From assembly GCA_016721305.1 (NCBI GenBank), contig JADKIH010000001.1, positions 124,001 to 188,000 of the forward strand: 64,000 bases of DNA. The letters run 5' to 3'. This DNA is from Bacteroidota bacterium (GTDB taxonomy: Bacteria; Bacteroidota; Bacteroidia; AKYH767-A; 2013-40CM-41-45). The notes under the pieces are model-generated. The model was not told where the DNA came from and did not search any database. It saw nothing but the letters and a program-made list of their open reading frames with translations. Positions 50,982 through 58,563 of the stretch are shown here, piece by piece (the first letter of the stretch is position 1; each line of letters begins with the position of its first letter). A program made the translations under genes and the position numbers.

Positions 50982-52076
50982 TTAAACCTCTTTAAGATTA
51001 TTCCGGATTTGTCGAACAGAAAGATTCAACAGCTCTGATATTTGTTGTCTTGAAATTCCATTTTCACTTAGATATTTTATCAAATCTTCACTGTTATATT
51101 TTCCATGTGTATCAAATTCAAAATTTTCGATAAGTAAATCTTCGGCAGTTACATTTTTTCTTCCTTCAATTACGGCTTGTGTAATTACATTTTGAATAAT
51201 TGTACGGATATCTGAAGGCGTTTTCTTTGCGAACTGATGAATAACTCTATCATACTTTTTCTTTTCCTCATGCATATTTTCATTGAACTTGCCTAAATAC
51301 ATTTCGACTAACTTTTCTATCCCTTCGACATTAGGTTGTCCAATTTCCATTACCGAATTAAATCTTCTCCAGATAGCTTTATCAAGTAATTCAGGATGAT
51401 TCGTTGCAGCAATCATTACATTGTTTTGAGTAAACAAGTCTATGTTTTGTAATAAACTATTAATAACTCTTTTCAATTCCCCCATTTCGTGTTGATCATC
51501 TCTTGCTTTAGCGATTGCATCAAATTCATCAAGAAATAAAATGCAAGGCTTACTATCAGCATATTCAAAAATCTTTCTGATATTTTTTGAAGTGTTACCG
51601 AGCAATGAAGAAATTAAAGAATCCATTCGCGCGATAACAAGAGGTAACCCTGTTTTAAGGGAAATGTATTTAGCAATAGTCGTCTTACCAACTCCTGGTG
51701 CTCCATATAGAAGCAAAGTATTTTGAGCAGTCAATCCCATTTCTTTAATTTTATCTCTATGTTGAATGACTTTAATAAACTCATTTACTTTTTTCTCGAT
51801 TGATTCTGGTAAGACGAGATGAACGTCAACCAATGCAGGATTAAAAACATCTACAATACTCATTCGTGTTTCCTGATCTACTGGCGCAGTTGTTAATAAT
51901 TGCTCCATTGTAACAGTACTAACAGCTTTATTACTTAGTAAGCTATTTATTCCTTTAGCTAATTGCTCATTGCCATCGGCCATTAATTTTTCAGCCAATT
52001 TTTTAGCATAAAGAATAACCTTACTGGGGTCTTTTTTGAGACCCCCTTCAATGATTTTTATGATTTCGGTATACAT
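50982..52076 (-). CDS. AAA-family ATPase paired with subtilase
   Basis: The start is the ATG at 52076 (MYTEIIKIIEGGLKK); the longer frame needs a TTG inside the promoter. The 364-residue protein has Walker A GAPGVGKT (125-132), Walker B LDEFD (182-186) and sensor 1 AATNHPELLDKAIWRRF, like FtsH/spastin-type AAA proteins. The last 35 residues (DLIKYLSENGISRQQISELLNLSVRQIRNNL) look like a helix-turn-helix, so it may also bind DNA and regulate itself. It is the first gene of the operon with the protease. Confidence 0.85.
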   Translation of the reverse strand: MYTEIIKIIEGGLKKDPSKVILYAKKLAEKLMADGNEQLAKGINSLLSNKAVSTVTMEQLLTTAPVDQETRMSIVDVFNPALVDVHLVLPESIEKKVNEFIKVIQHRDKIKEMGLTAQNTLLLYGAPGVGKTTIAKYISLKTGLPLVIARMDSLISSLLGNTSKNIRKIFEYADSKPCILFLDEFDAIAKARDDQHEMGELKRVINSLLQNIDLFTQNNVMIAATNHPELLDKAIWRRFNSVMEIGQPNVEGIEKLVEMYLGKFNENMHEEKKKYDRVIHQFAKKTPSDIRTIIQNVITQAVIEGRKNVTAEDLLIENFEFDTHGKYNSEDLIKYLSENGISRQQISELLNLSVRQIRNNLKEV

Positions 52077-52106
52077 AGGAAGGCTATTTAGCTGGTTATT
52101 TATATG

Positions 52107-52137
52107 CAAATATACGAAATATGTTTCAATTGTCCAA
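52107..52137 (-). promoter_or_regulatory. Consensus Bacteroidetes promoter of the ATPase/subtilase operon
   Basis: On the minus strand TTG (52137-52135), 20 bases, then TATATTTG (52114-52107), a perfect TAnnTTTG, 30 bases upstream of the ATPase start. Confidence 0.7.
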
Positions 52138-52142
52138 ATAAA

Positions 52143-52210
52143 CGTACTAATTAATTAATTTTTCGTACCAGTATGCCATTATTACGTACCAAATAGTCAA
52201 AATAACGTAC
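52143..52210. repeat. Four CGTAC iterons at exact 21-bp spacing
   Basis: CGTAC occurs at 52143, 52164, 52185 and 52206, each 21 bp apart (two helical turns), mostly preceded by AT-rich sequence. The array abuts the -33 element of the ATPase operon. Two further CGTAC at 52282 and 52307 are out of phase. This is the layout of a cooperative operator. Confidence 0.6.
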
Positions 52211-52548
52211 TGATTCAGAACAATATCCCTCCGTCCCGATTATTTCCGTAATCAGCCCAATTTCTCGCCTTTCTCAACACACGTACCCTCCGCTCGGCCA
52301 CCCCTTCGTACTTTTTCCGCCAACTTTTTGTTGCCCACCGCACATGCAGCACTCTGCCACCCATCCAACAAAAAGCTGTCGAAAAAACTACCCTAAGCTA
52401 TTTTACAGAATGGGCTTTTAGGCCAGCCACACCTGCGCTAGTAACTGCCAATAAGGGTGCACTAACGTAATGCTACTTTTGTTTTTATGTATGTATGGCA
52501 AGTGACCGTGTACTTCAAATGTTGCCGTTGAATTAAAACTAAATGTTA

Positions 52549-52753
52549 TGGTTGAGCCCATTTTAAAAAAATGTATCAAATAAACACGTTTTGAATTTTA
52601 TTGAAAAAGCATCAACTTATGGCTATCAATTGAATGAATTGCTTCCTTTGATTGCATGTAAAAATAAATGTCCTGAAAAGCTAAGTAGATATTCCGCTTG
52701 GCTACACAACCAAAGAACCATTCCCTCCCAAATACAAATTCCTATTCCATTCT
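52549..52753 (+). pseudogene. Coding-like remnant convergent with the integrase
   Basis: After a start-like MVEPILKK the frame breaks, then continues open as FIEKASTYGYQLNELLPLIA and CPEKLSRYSAWLHNQRTIPS to a stop at the very end of the integrase gene. It looks like a decayed small gene. The rest of 52210-52548 shows no gene. Confidence 0.3.
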
Positions 52754-54319
52754 CTCACTAATCACAACCCTCTTTGCAAACTCATCAAATTTTATATTTG
52801 CCGAAGCTTTCACATAGTTTAAAAACGATTCCAGCTTGGTATGTTGAGAAAACTGCATGATCAAGCTCGCCTCCATTTTACGGTGATAAAAGAAGTTCGT
52901 GCAAAAATTACGGCGGGCAGTATGCGATCCGATCAACTGGTAAAAGGGCGTAGTAATTGGTTGCTGAGTTTTGGTTTTAATATTTAATCGAGTCTGGACG
53001 AAATCATCTTTGAATTCGGCTATTTCACAAATTCTTTGAATATTTCTATTGTAGTGTTGGTTTGTAATTTCTTTAAATTTGAAATTATACTTTTTTAAAA
53101 TTTCATAAACAGAATCCATGAGCGGAATTTCGGCTTTGACACCAGTCTTATTCCGGGTTACCGATATATAGTTAACTTTATGGCCCTCAACATTTCTGCT
53201 TTGAACATGGAAGGCCTGCGACAGATCTCCAAAGGTGAGGCCACCGGTGTAGGAAGCGAGATAAAAAAGATCACGTGTGTACTCCAGATGCTTTTCGCTC
53301 GGATCAAATTGCATATTGATCAGAACCTGCAACATTTCTTCGGTGAGGTATGGAAAACTGACTTTCTCCTTGTTTTGTTGATACACTAAGTTTTCCGTTT
53401 CAACTCCCGGCAATTGAAGTTTATCTTCGAGCTTCGCCCATCGCAAAACGGACTTCATCCATTTTTTGAAATTTGCGAAGTAGTTGGCAGAAAAATCATG
53501 AGTATCCTTCAACCAAAAAAAGAATTCTGCAGCAATGTCATCAGTCATATCACCAATGGTGATCTTCTCATTCCACAGCTTGAACTGTGCGGAAAGTTTC
53601 TGCTTGTAATCCCCTGCTCCTTCTTTCTGAAGCAATTCTCGCAACACTTTCTTATTAGCCACATCAATCACGTACTGATAGAAAGGAATAGAATACCGTT
53701 CATCCTGCCTGATAAGTTCATTTTGTACAGAAGGTTGCTGAATGATTATCCTTTTCTGCGAAGCTGTTGTCATTTCTTCAGGTGTAAAAGGAATGTTCGA
53801 AAAGAACTTTTCCATATCAACCAACTTTCCGGTACTATCAACGATTGAGTAATTGAAGTTTCTCATCATGATCATGATATCGGTATACACTTCTTTTGAA
53901 GGACGTGCATAAAGATCCATGACCTGCTTCACCATTAAATTCTGTTCTGTAATCTTCCCTTCTATAATTCTTTTGATTTTGTCCTCAAGCATAAGATGGA
54001 AGTACTTTCGCTGATGGAGTCCGGCAATCCTTATTCCGAATTGTTCATCACTTAACTCTTCTTCCTCCTGCTCCAAACTTAATTCGTTCAGCCAATCCTG
54101 AACAGATTCTTCCAGCCGGATGAACTTAGTTGCCAGGCTGGAGTTTCTAGGCAGTCTTCTCGATGCGTCCCATTCATTCTCCAATAAGCTCATACCAGTA
54201 GATTTCTCTACAGTGAGATATTTGCCATTATACTTTGTACCAAGGCTTAGGATCACCTGAATAGGCTTGGTAGCACTTGATACATGCTGAAGTTTAAAGT
54301 TGACTTTAAATGATTTCAT
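52742..54319 (-). CDS. Tyrosine site-specific recombinase (island integrase)
   Basis: The 525-residue protein has an arm-type DNA-binding N-terminus, a SAM-like core-binding domain (about 205-310) and a C-terminal catalytic domain with K391 (TRNKTGVKAEIPL), H466-T-A-R469-R470, H493 and the nucleophile Y502 (SFLNYVKA). The position of the first catalytic arginine is Thr (T362 in YTGGLTFGDL); the CTnDOT integrase likewise lacks this arginine. The gene is 247 bp from tRNA-Asp and reads away from it, the usual layout for tRNA-targeting islands. It should excise and integrate the element. Confidence 0.88.
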   Translation of the reverse strand: MKSFKVNFKLQHVSSATKPIQVILSLGTKYNGKYLTVEKSTGMSLLENEWDASRRLPRNSSLATKFIRLEESVQDWLNELSLEQEEEELSDEQFGIRIAGLHQRKYFHLMLEDKIKRIIEGKITEQNLMVKQVMDLYARPSKEVYTDIMIMMRNFNYSIVDSTGKLVDMEKFFSNIPFTPEEMTTASQKRIIIQQPSVQNELIRQDERYSIPFYQYVIDVANKKVLRELLQKEGAGDYKQKLSAQFKLWNEKITIGDMTDDIAAEFFFWLKDTHDFSANYFANFKKWMKSVLRWAKLEDKLQLPGVETENLVYQQNKEKVSFPYLTEEMLQVLINMQFDPSEKHLEYTRDLFYLASYTGGLTFGDLSQAFHVQSRNVEGHKVNYISVTRNKTGVKAEIPLMDSVYEILKKYNFKFKEITNQHYNRNIQRICEIAEFKDDFVQTRLNIKTKTQQPITTPFYQLIGSHTARRNFCTNFFYHRKMEASLIMQFSQHTKLESFLNYVKASANIKFDEFAKRVVISERME

Positions 54320-54417
54320 CGGCTTTTAATTGAACTCTAGGATTGTTCAATCAATGATAGCCAGAATTTACCGAAAAGCAAATAAATTAACCTGAAACAG
54401 CCCGAATAAGTCAGTAT

Positions 54418-54468
54418 TCAGGCTATAAATAGACCTGTTCAGGCTAATTAAAGTTGAATTTCCGGCTA
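54418..54468. promoter_or_regulatory. Candidate integrase arm sites, right end
   Basis: TTCAGGCTA, TTCAGGCTA and TTCCGGCTA place GGCTA at 54421, 54442 and 54464 (21 and 22 bp), between integrase and tRNA. The spacing matches the left end; an inverted CCTGAA lies at 54391. Confidence 0.5.
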
Positions 54469-54533
54469 ATTGTTTTAGGGAGTCGTGGGCCCAAAGTCCC
54501 ATGCTATTCTTTTGAAAATCAAACTATTGGGCA

Positions 54534-54561
54534 TAAAAAAAGGAGCCTTAAAGCTCCTTTT
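54534..54561 (-). terminator. Terminator of tRNA-Asp (element-borne)
   Basis: AAAAGGAGC stem (54538-54546 with 54553-54561) followed on the minus strand by a T7 run. It lies inside the island, so the integrated element supplied a replacement terminator along with the tRNA 3' end. Confidence 0.8.
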
Positions 54562-54565
54562 GTAA

Positions 54566-54582
54566 GCGGTCCGGACGGGACT
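54566..54582. other. Right attachment site
   Basis: This is the copy of the 17-bp repeat at 34655-34671, lying within the acceptor and T-stem of intact tRNA-Asp. Confidence 0.85.
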
Positions 54583-54640
54583 CGAACCCGCGACCCCATG
54601 CGTGACAGGCATGTATTCTAACCAGCTGAACTACCGAACC
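54567..54640 (-). tRNA. tRNA-Asp (anticodon GTC)
   Basis: Read on the minus strand it begins GGTTCGG and ends CCGGACC plus a G discriminator; acceptor pairing is complete with one G-T. The D-arm is AGTTCAGCTGGTTAGAAT, the anticodon loop CTGTCAC (anticodon at 54604-54606) and the T-arm GCGGGTTCGAGTCCCGT (wild-type tRNA features). CCA is not encoded. It is the island insertion target. Confidence 0.95.
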
Positions 54641-54812
54641 GTATTCTTATTTTAATTTCTTTGATTTTTCGTTCAGCGACCCTCCCGCCAAAGCGGGATA
54701 TTCTAACCAGCTGAACTACCGAACCGTATTCTTATTTTAATTTCTTTGATTTTTCGTTCAGCGACCCTCCCGCCAAAGCGGGATATTCTAACCAGCTGAA
54801 CTACCGAACCGT
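54614..54812. repeat. 85-bp tandem repeat carrying tRNA-Asp 5' halves
   Basis: Two exact 85-bp units (54614-54698, 54699-54783) and a 29-bp partial third unit. Each begins with the D-arm/acceptor half of tRNA-Asp (CCAGCTGAACTACCGAACC on the plus strand). The anticodon and T-arm are replaced by a short CCCGC/GCGGG hairpin and an AT-rich spacer. Confidence 0.85.
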
Positions 54813-54943
54813 TTCCCCTTTTTCAAAGGGACTGCAAAAATAGAGAATTGAATGAATCTGCCAAATATTATCGCAAAAATGAGTGTTTTTAAGGAAATCT
54901 CCTTGAAATTAAGCCTTTAGGAATTCCTGCACTTTTTCTATTT

Positions 54944-55924
54944 TTGCTTAAAATCATCACTCTGACCCCTTCGATTACTTTTACCTACATCCCCTCTCCG
55001 GAAACCATCATTCTTGAGCAGTATTCGACAGCCTCGATGATTGCTTTTATTACCGTCGCCCTGATTGCAGGCATTGCCTTTGCATCTATCATCTTCCAGG
55101 CGCTGTTTTCTTTTATTTTCCCTGCTATCATTGGATCAATCAGCGATGGCATCGACACGATCAGATTTGCTCTTGTATCAAATCCCGGCGCTCTACTTAA
55201 ACGTCGGTATGAGACTTATATCTCAGGGAAAATCCCCTACTACGACGCCTTACCCGAAAGCCTTAAAATCCGTTTTCTTCGTCGTATCCCTTATTTCATT
55301 CGGGATAAAACTTTCTACGGGCGCGAAGGCCTCGAAGTCACTACGGAAATGAAAGTCCTCGTGGCTGCTTCGGCTGTGCAACTCACGCTTGGAATTGAAA
55401 ATTTCATTCTGGAGAAATTTCACACAATTGTTTTTTATCCGGCTAAATACCTTTCTAACATCACAGGTCTCTATCATGTCGGCGAGGCTAATATCCGGGG
55501 AATGGTCGTCATCTCGTGGTCGGATTTCGAAAAGGGGTATCGCGACGGAAAAGATAAGTACAATGTCGGCTTGCATGAAATGGCTCATGCGCTCGATCTC
55601 GATACACGGGCAGGAAATTATTACGACGATGAATTTGTAAATCGTTATCGTCGCTGGCTTAAAACTGCTCATGAAGAATTCGACAGAATGCAAGACAACG
55701 GCGAACATTTTCTTCGTAGCTACGCAGCAACTAATATGCAAGAGTTCTTTGCCGTTTGCGTAGAACATTTTTTTGAAGCACCTGCGGAATTCAAACAAAA
55801 TTTACCGGAGCTGTATACAGAATTGTGCAGACTTCTCAATCAGGATCCTTTGCAGTTTTCATCGCGCCCATCGGCTTTGAAGCCGACATCATTTAGCACG
55901 CCTATTCCGGATAATCCTGCATAA
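54944..55924 (+). CDS. mtfA: MtfA-like zinc-dependent peptidase (M90)
   Basis: The HExxH motif (H211-EMA-H215) and the downstream glutamate in NMQEFFAVCVEHFFE match the MtfA/M90 family, as do VLVAASAVQLTLG and GMVVISWSDFEKGY before it. It has a membrane helix near the N-terminus (IAFITVALIAGIAFASIIF). The frame opens with TTG at 54944; an ATG at 55037 just before the helix is an alternative start. In E. coli MtfA is a cytosolic peptidase linked to Mlc and glucose PTS control; the membrane-anchored form is common in Bacteroidetes. It lies outside the island. Confidence 0.85.
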   Translation: MLKIITLTPSITFTYIPSPETIILEQYSTASMIAFITVALIAGIAFASIIFQALFSFIFPAIIGSISDGIDTIRFALVSNPGALLKRRYETYISGKIPYYDALPESLKIRFLRRIPYFIRDKTFYGREGLEVTTEMKVLVAASAVQLTLGIENFILEKFHTIVFYPAKYLSNITGLYHVGEANIRGMVVISWSDFEKGYRDGKDKYNVGLHEMAHALDLDTRAGNYYDDEFVNRYRRWLKTAHEEFDRMQDNGEHFLRSYAATNMQEFFAVCVEHFFEAPAEFKQNLPELYTELCRLLNQDPLQFSSRPSALKPTSFSTPIPDNPA

Positions 55925-55930
55925 GCAAAA

Positions 55931-55961
55931 AAAAAGCGGGAGCCGATAGAAATCGGCTCCC
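55931..55961 (-). terminator. Rho-independent terminator of the S74 gene
   Basis: GGGAGCCGAT (55938-55947) pairs perfectly with ATCGGCTCCC (55952-55961). On the minus strand it is followed by GC and a long T run. Confidence 0.85.
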
Positions 55962-55986
55962 ACTTAAAAATCAATTATACCATTAT

Positions 55987-57426
55987 TTACTTTTTGATGG
56001 CATCCAATTTTGTTTGGATAGCTTTCAATTGAGCTTTCAACAATTCAATCTCTTCTTGCTGAGTTTTGATTGTTTGCTCCATTGTTGTTTGTTTCTCATC
56101 AATAGCTTTGATACCAATCAAAGACAATCCTGCAAAATCAGCAAGACTTACAGCTAAACGATCTTGCGTTGCTACACCCGGCTTAGAACCTACTTTAGCC
56201 TGTAATTCCAACGGAAGTGTTTGTGCAATCACTCCAATATGTGGCACGCTTCTTTGTTCTGCGCTTTCTGAATTATAGAAGAATGTCGCTGACTCAATGT
56301 TGCGGATATAGCTCATGTATTTAGAATAGTTTCCTGATTTCACTTCTGTGATATCGCGTTTGAATCGAGCATCACTCATTACGTTAAACGCTAAAGCGTC
56401 AACGGGAGCAAACGTTACTCCGTCGTAATCAGCAAACTGAAAACCACCTCCAACTGAAGTCTTACCATAAATTGTTCCTCCTAGTGAAATTGTAGCATCG
56501 CCAAGAGTCATACCCGGATAATAAGTTACACCGGCCCCCGCTGCATCCATGAAAAGCAGACGATCTGCAACTGATGCATTATTACTTAGCGGGTATGTCA
56601 CAGATAACCTTCCGGAAAATGTTCCGGCCATACCAAGGGTTTGATCAAACGCTTCACCATGAACACCAATTCCGGATTGAGTATAACCTGCAACACCGAT
56701 ACCTGTCGAATTATGCGATCCCTCTACACCTGCATTTGGACCATTTGCGATACCATTAATTGCCGGAGTACTGCTTGTTGTACTTGTCTTTTCCATCCAG
56801 ATACCGGAGCTTGCTCCCGACTTCACGCAATAAAGCGCATAACCATCAACAGGATCTGCAATGTCGATTGCATCCAGACCGCCTGCAGGAGTAAGACTTA
56901 AGAGTGAAAAACCGCTTGGCGCTCCGCCGATACTCACTGTTCCAACATTGGTATTCTCAATGTCAGGACCTGAAGCCGACCAGTATGAATCTAAAGCTGT
57001 CTCTGCTGTTTTCGCATTCAATGCATAAGGAACACTCACTAGCTGAGACGTACCCATGTTTGAGTACGAAGAACCACCTGTCGGATCGAATTCAACTTGC
57101 AAGAATTGATCTGCAGAACCGAATGTAATGCCGGCCCATGAGCCTTGTGTTACCGTTCCTTGTCCGATAACAGCGCTGAACAAACCATACTGATTTGTTG
57201 TCAAATTTTGTGTCTCCTGATATTCAATTGTACCTGCTGCACTGTTTTCGTGAAAAGTAAAACGAACCTTGATGCTCTGATTCGCGATTAACGAACCCGA
57301 TGAATTACGAGCTACTGCCTGATAGTTGAGAGCATTTGGAGCGCCGCCTTGAGCATTCGCATTTGTGGTTAAGAATAATACTGCCAGCATCATTAATGCT
57401 GAAGCAAGTGAAAATATTTTTTTCAT
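55987..57426 (-). CDS. Tail-fibre-domain (peptidase S74 chaperone) secreted protein
   Basis: The start at 57426 gives a proper signal peptide (MKKIFSLASALMMLAVLFLTTNANA); the longer frame adds 18 residues and overlaps the next gene. An N-terminal beta domain (LNYQAVARNSSGSLIANQSIKVRFTF) is common in Bacteroidetes secreted proteins. The middle is beta-prism-like. Near the end SDARFKRDITEV, HIGVIAQTLP and the closing coiled coil (IDEKQTTMEQTIKTQQEEIE) define the S74 intramolecular chaperone, which cleaves itself after trimer folding. Probably a surface fibre. It follows the small T9SS gene by 25 bp. Confidence 0.85.
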   Translation of the reverse strand: MKKIFSLASALMMLAVLFLTTNANAQGGAPNALNYQAVARNSSGSLIANQSIKVRFTFHENSAAGTIEYQETQNLTTNQYGLFSAVIGQGTVTQGSWAGITFGSADQFLQVEFDPTGGSSYSNMGTSQLVSVPYALNAKTAETALDSYWSASGPDIENTNVGTVSIGGAPSGFSLLSLTPAGGLDAIDIADPVDGYALYCVKSGASSGIWMEKTSTTSSTPAINGIANGPNAGVEGSHNSTGIGVAGYTQSGIGVHGEAFDQTLGMAGTFSGRLSVTYPLSNNASVADRLLFMDAAGAGVTYYPGMTLGDATISLGGTIYGKTSVGGGFQFADYDGVTFAPVDALAFNVMSDARFKRDITEVKSGNYSKYMSYIRNIESATFFYNSESAEQRSVPHIGVIAQTLPLELQAKVGSKPGVATQDRLAVSLADFAGLSLIGIKAIDEKQTTMEQTIKTQQEEIELLKAQLKAIQTKLDAIKK

Positions 57427-57451
57427 GTTTTCTGTTGGTGTTGGTGGTTGG

Positions 57452-57973
57452 TTATTTAACGATAGTAAACTTGGAAGCAAATTGCGTTGGCATACCTGCT
57501 ACCGACTCTTTCATCTTGCACGAAAGCAGATATGTACCTGCAGGCAATGTCGAAAGATCAAATGATAGAAAATTGGATCCTGCATACTTCACTGTCTCCA
57601 GCTCGTATAACAAAGCTCCTTTCAAATCCAGTACAGAGAAAATCATTTCCATTCCCGCTGTTGATTCAAAAAACAAATTAACCGTTCCGCTCGACGGATT
57701 CGGTCCAAACGAAATACCGCTTGCCGGCTCCGGCAAGGGCGCAACCCCGACATTGAAGTCTTCCGGCTGCTGAAATCCCTGTGTAATAACTACGCTTCCC
57801 GATGAAAACGTTGCCACCATCGTCATCTCCCCCGTCGTTGCCGACAAAGAACCTGCTCCCGAACTGGAATATCCTCCCGAGGAGGATATAACCTGCGGCG
57901 ATAGTGATTGTGCTTTCACGAAAAACGTACTCATTAACAGAGAAGCAATCATAATAATTCTTCTCGTTGACAT
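57452..57973 (-). CDS. Small secreted protein with T9SS type A sorting domain
   Basis: The 173-residue protein has a signal peptide (MSTRRIIMIASLLMSTFFVKA), a Ser/Gly-rich start (SSSGGYSSSGAGSLSATTGE), the motif GSVVITQGFQQPE and a Por sorting domain (SFGPNPSSGTVNLFFES ... PAGTYLLSCKM). Proteins of this short type usually precede S74 tail-fibre genes in Bacteroidetes, as here, and are exported by type IX secretion. Confidence 0.85.
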   Translation of the reverse strand: MSTRRIIMIASLLMSTFFVKAQSLSPQVISSSGGYSSSGAGSLSATTGEMTMVATFSSGSVVITQGFQQPEDFNVGVAPLPEPASGISFGPNPSSGTVNLFFESTAGMEMIFSVLDLKGALLYELETVKYAGSNFLSFDLSTLPAGTYLLSCKMKESVAGMPTQFASKFTIVK

Positions 57974-58083
57974 GATATAGGTTTTTGGTGGTTTATTTTC
58001 TCAAAATTAATATTCCACCTTCAGGTTAGAAAACGGATTGGGGAGGTTATGAACAATAGTTATCAACTTGAGGGAAGTGGGCA

Positions 58084-58563
58084 GTAAGTTGTAAGTAGTA
58101 AGTAGTAAGTAGTAAGTAGTAAGTAGTAAGTAGTAAGTTGACTTGGGGTGGGTAATTGGTGATTGGAAATTGGTAATTAGTAATTGGAAATTAGTAATTA
58201 GAAATTGGTAATTAGAAGGAGGGAAAAGCTGAAAAAGTGAAGAATACGGATTGCTTCTGGAATGAGACAAGTCGGAAAACTAATGCCTGTAGAAGGCAAG
58301 GATGTCTTGGTAAATTACAATTTTAATTCAGATAGCACCGAATACAGACGATGAACGACGATCACTCAGCAACGAGTGTCCTTCCACAAATAGCATCGGC
58401 AGGCCCCCAATAGACAATCTTGTCCGAAAAACATTATTGAGCCACCCGACAATTTCCGATTCCCCACACCCCAAGTCAACTTACTACTTACAACTTTCTA
58501 CTTACTAATTCCCAATTTCCCCCCACCCCAAGTCAACTTACTACTTACTACTTACTACTTACT
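58084..58563. repeat. Simple-repeat region bounded by a 42-bp inverted repeat
   Basis: GTAAGTA heptamer repeats (58084-58140) are followed by GACTTGGGGTGGG. The stretch 58111-58152 is the exact complement of 58522-58563, and a third, partial inverted copy lies at 58467-58500. AATTAGTAATTGG-type repeats fill 58153-58216. The gap 58007-58561 has no supported gene, and the right arm overlaps the last codon of the next gene. Confidence 0.75.

Larger units (their letters stand above)
34655..54582. mobile_element. tRNA-Asp-integrated genomic island with defence cargo
   Basis: A 17-bp tRNA-Asp 3'-end fragment (34655-34671) is repeated exactly at the 3' end of the intact tRNA-Asp (54566-54582). A tyrosine recombinase gene abuts the tRNA. 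The cargo is visibly more A/T-rich than the flanks and is made of defence-type genes. No conjugation, replication or phage structural genes are seen, so this is a non-self-transmissible integrative island. Degraded tRNA-like pieces inside (near 37500 and 40400) suggest it may be composite. Confidence 0.85.

Noticed and set aside
58084..58140. Regular GTAAGTA repeats as a possible CRISPR array
   Set aside because: The repeat unit is 7 bases with no unique spacers, and no cas genes are present.
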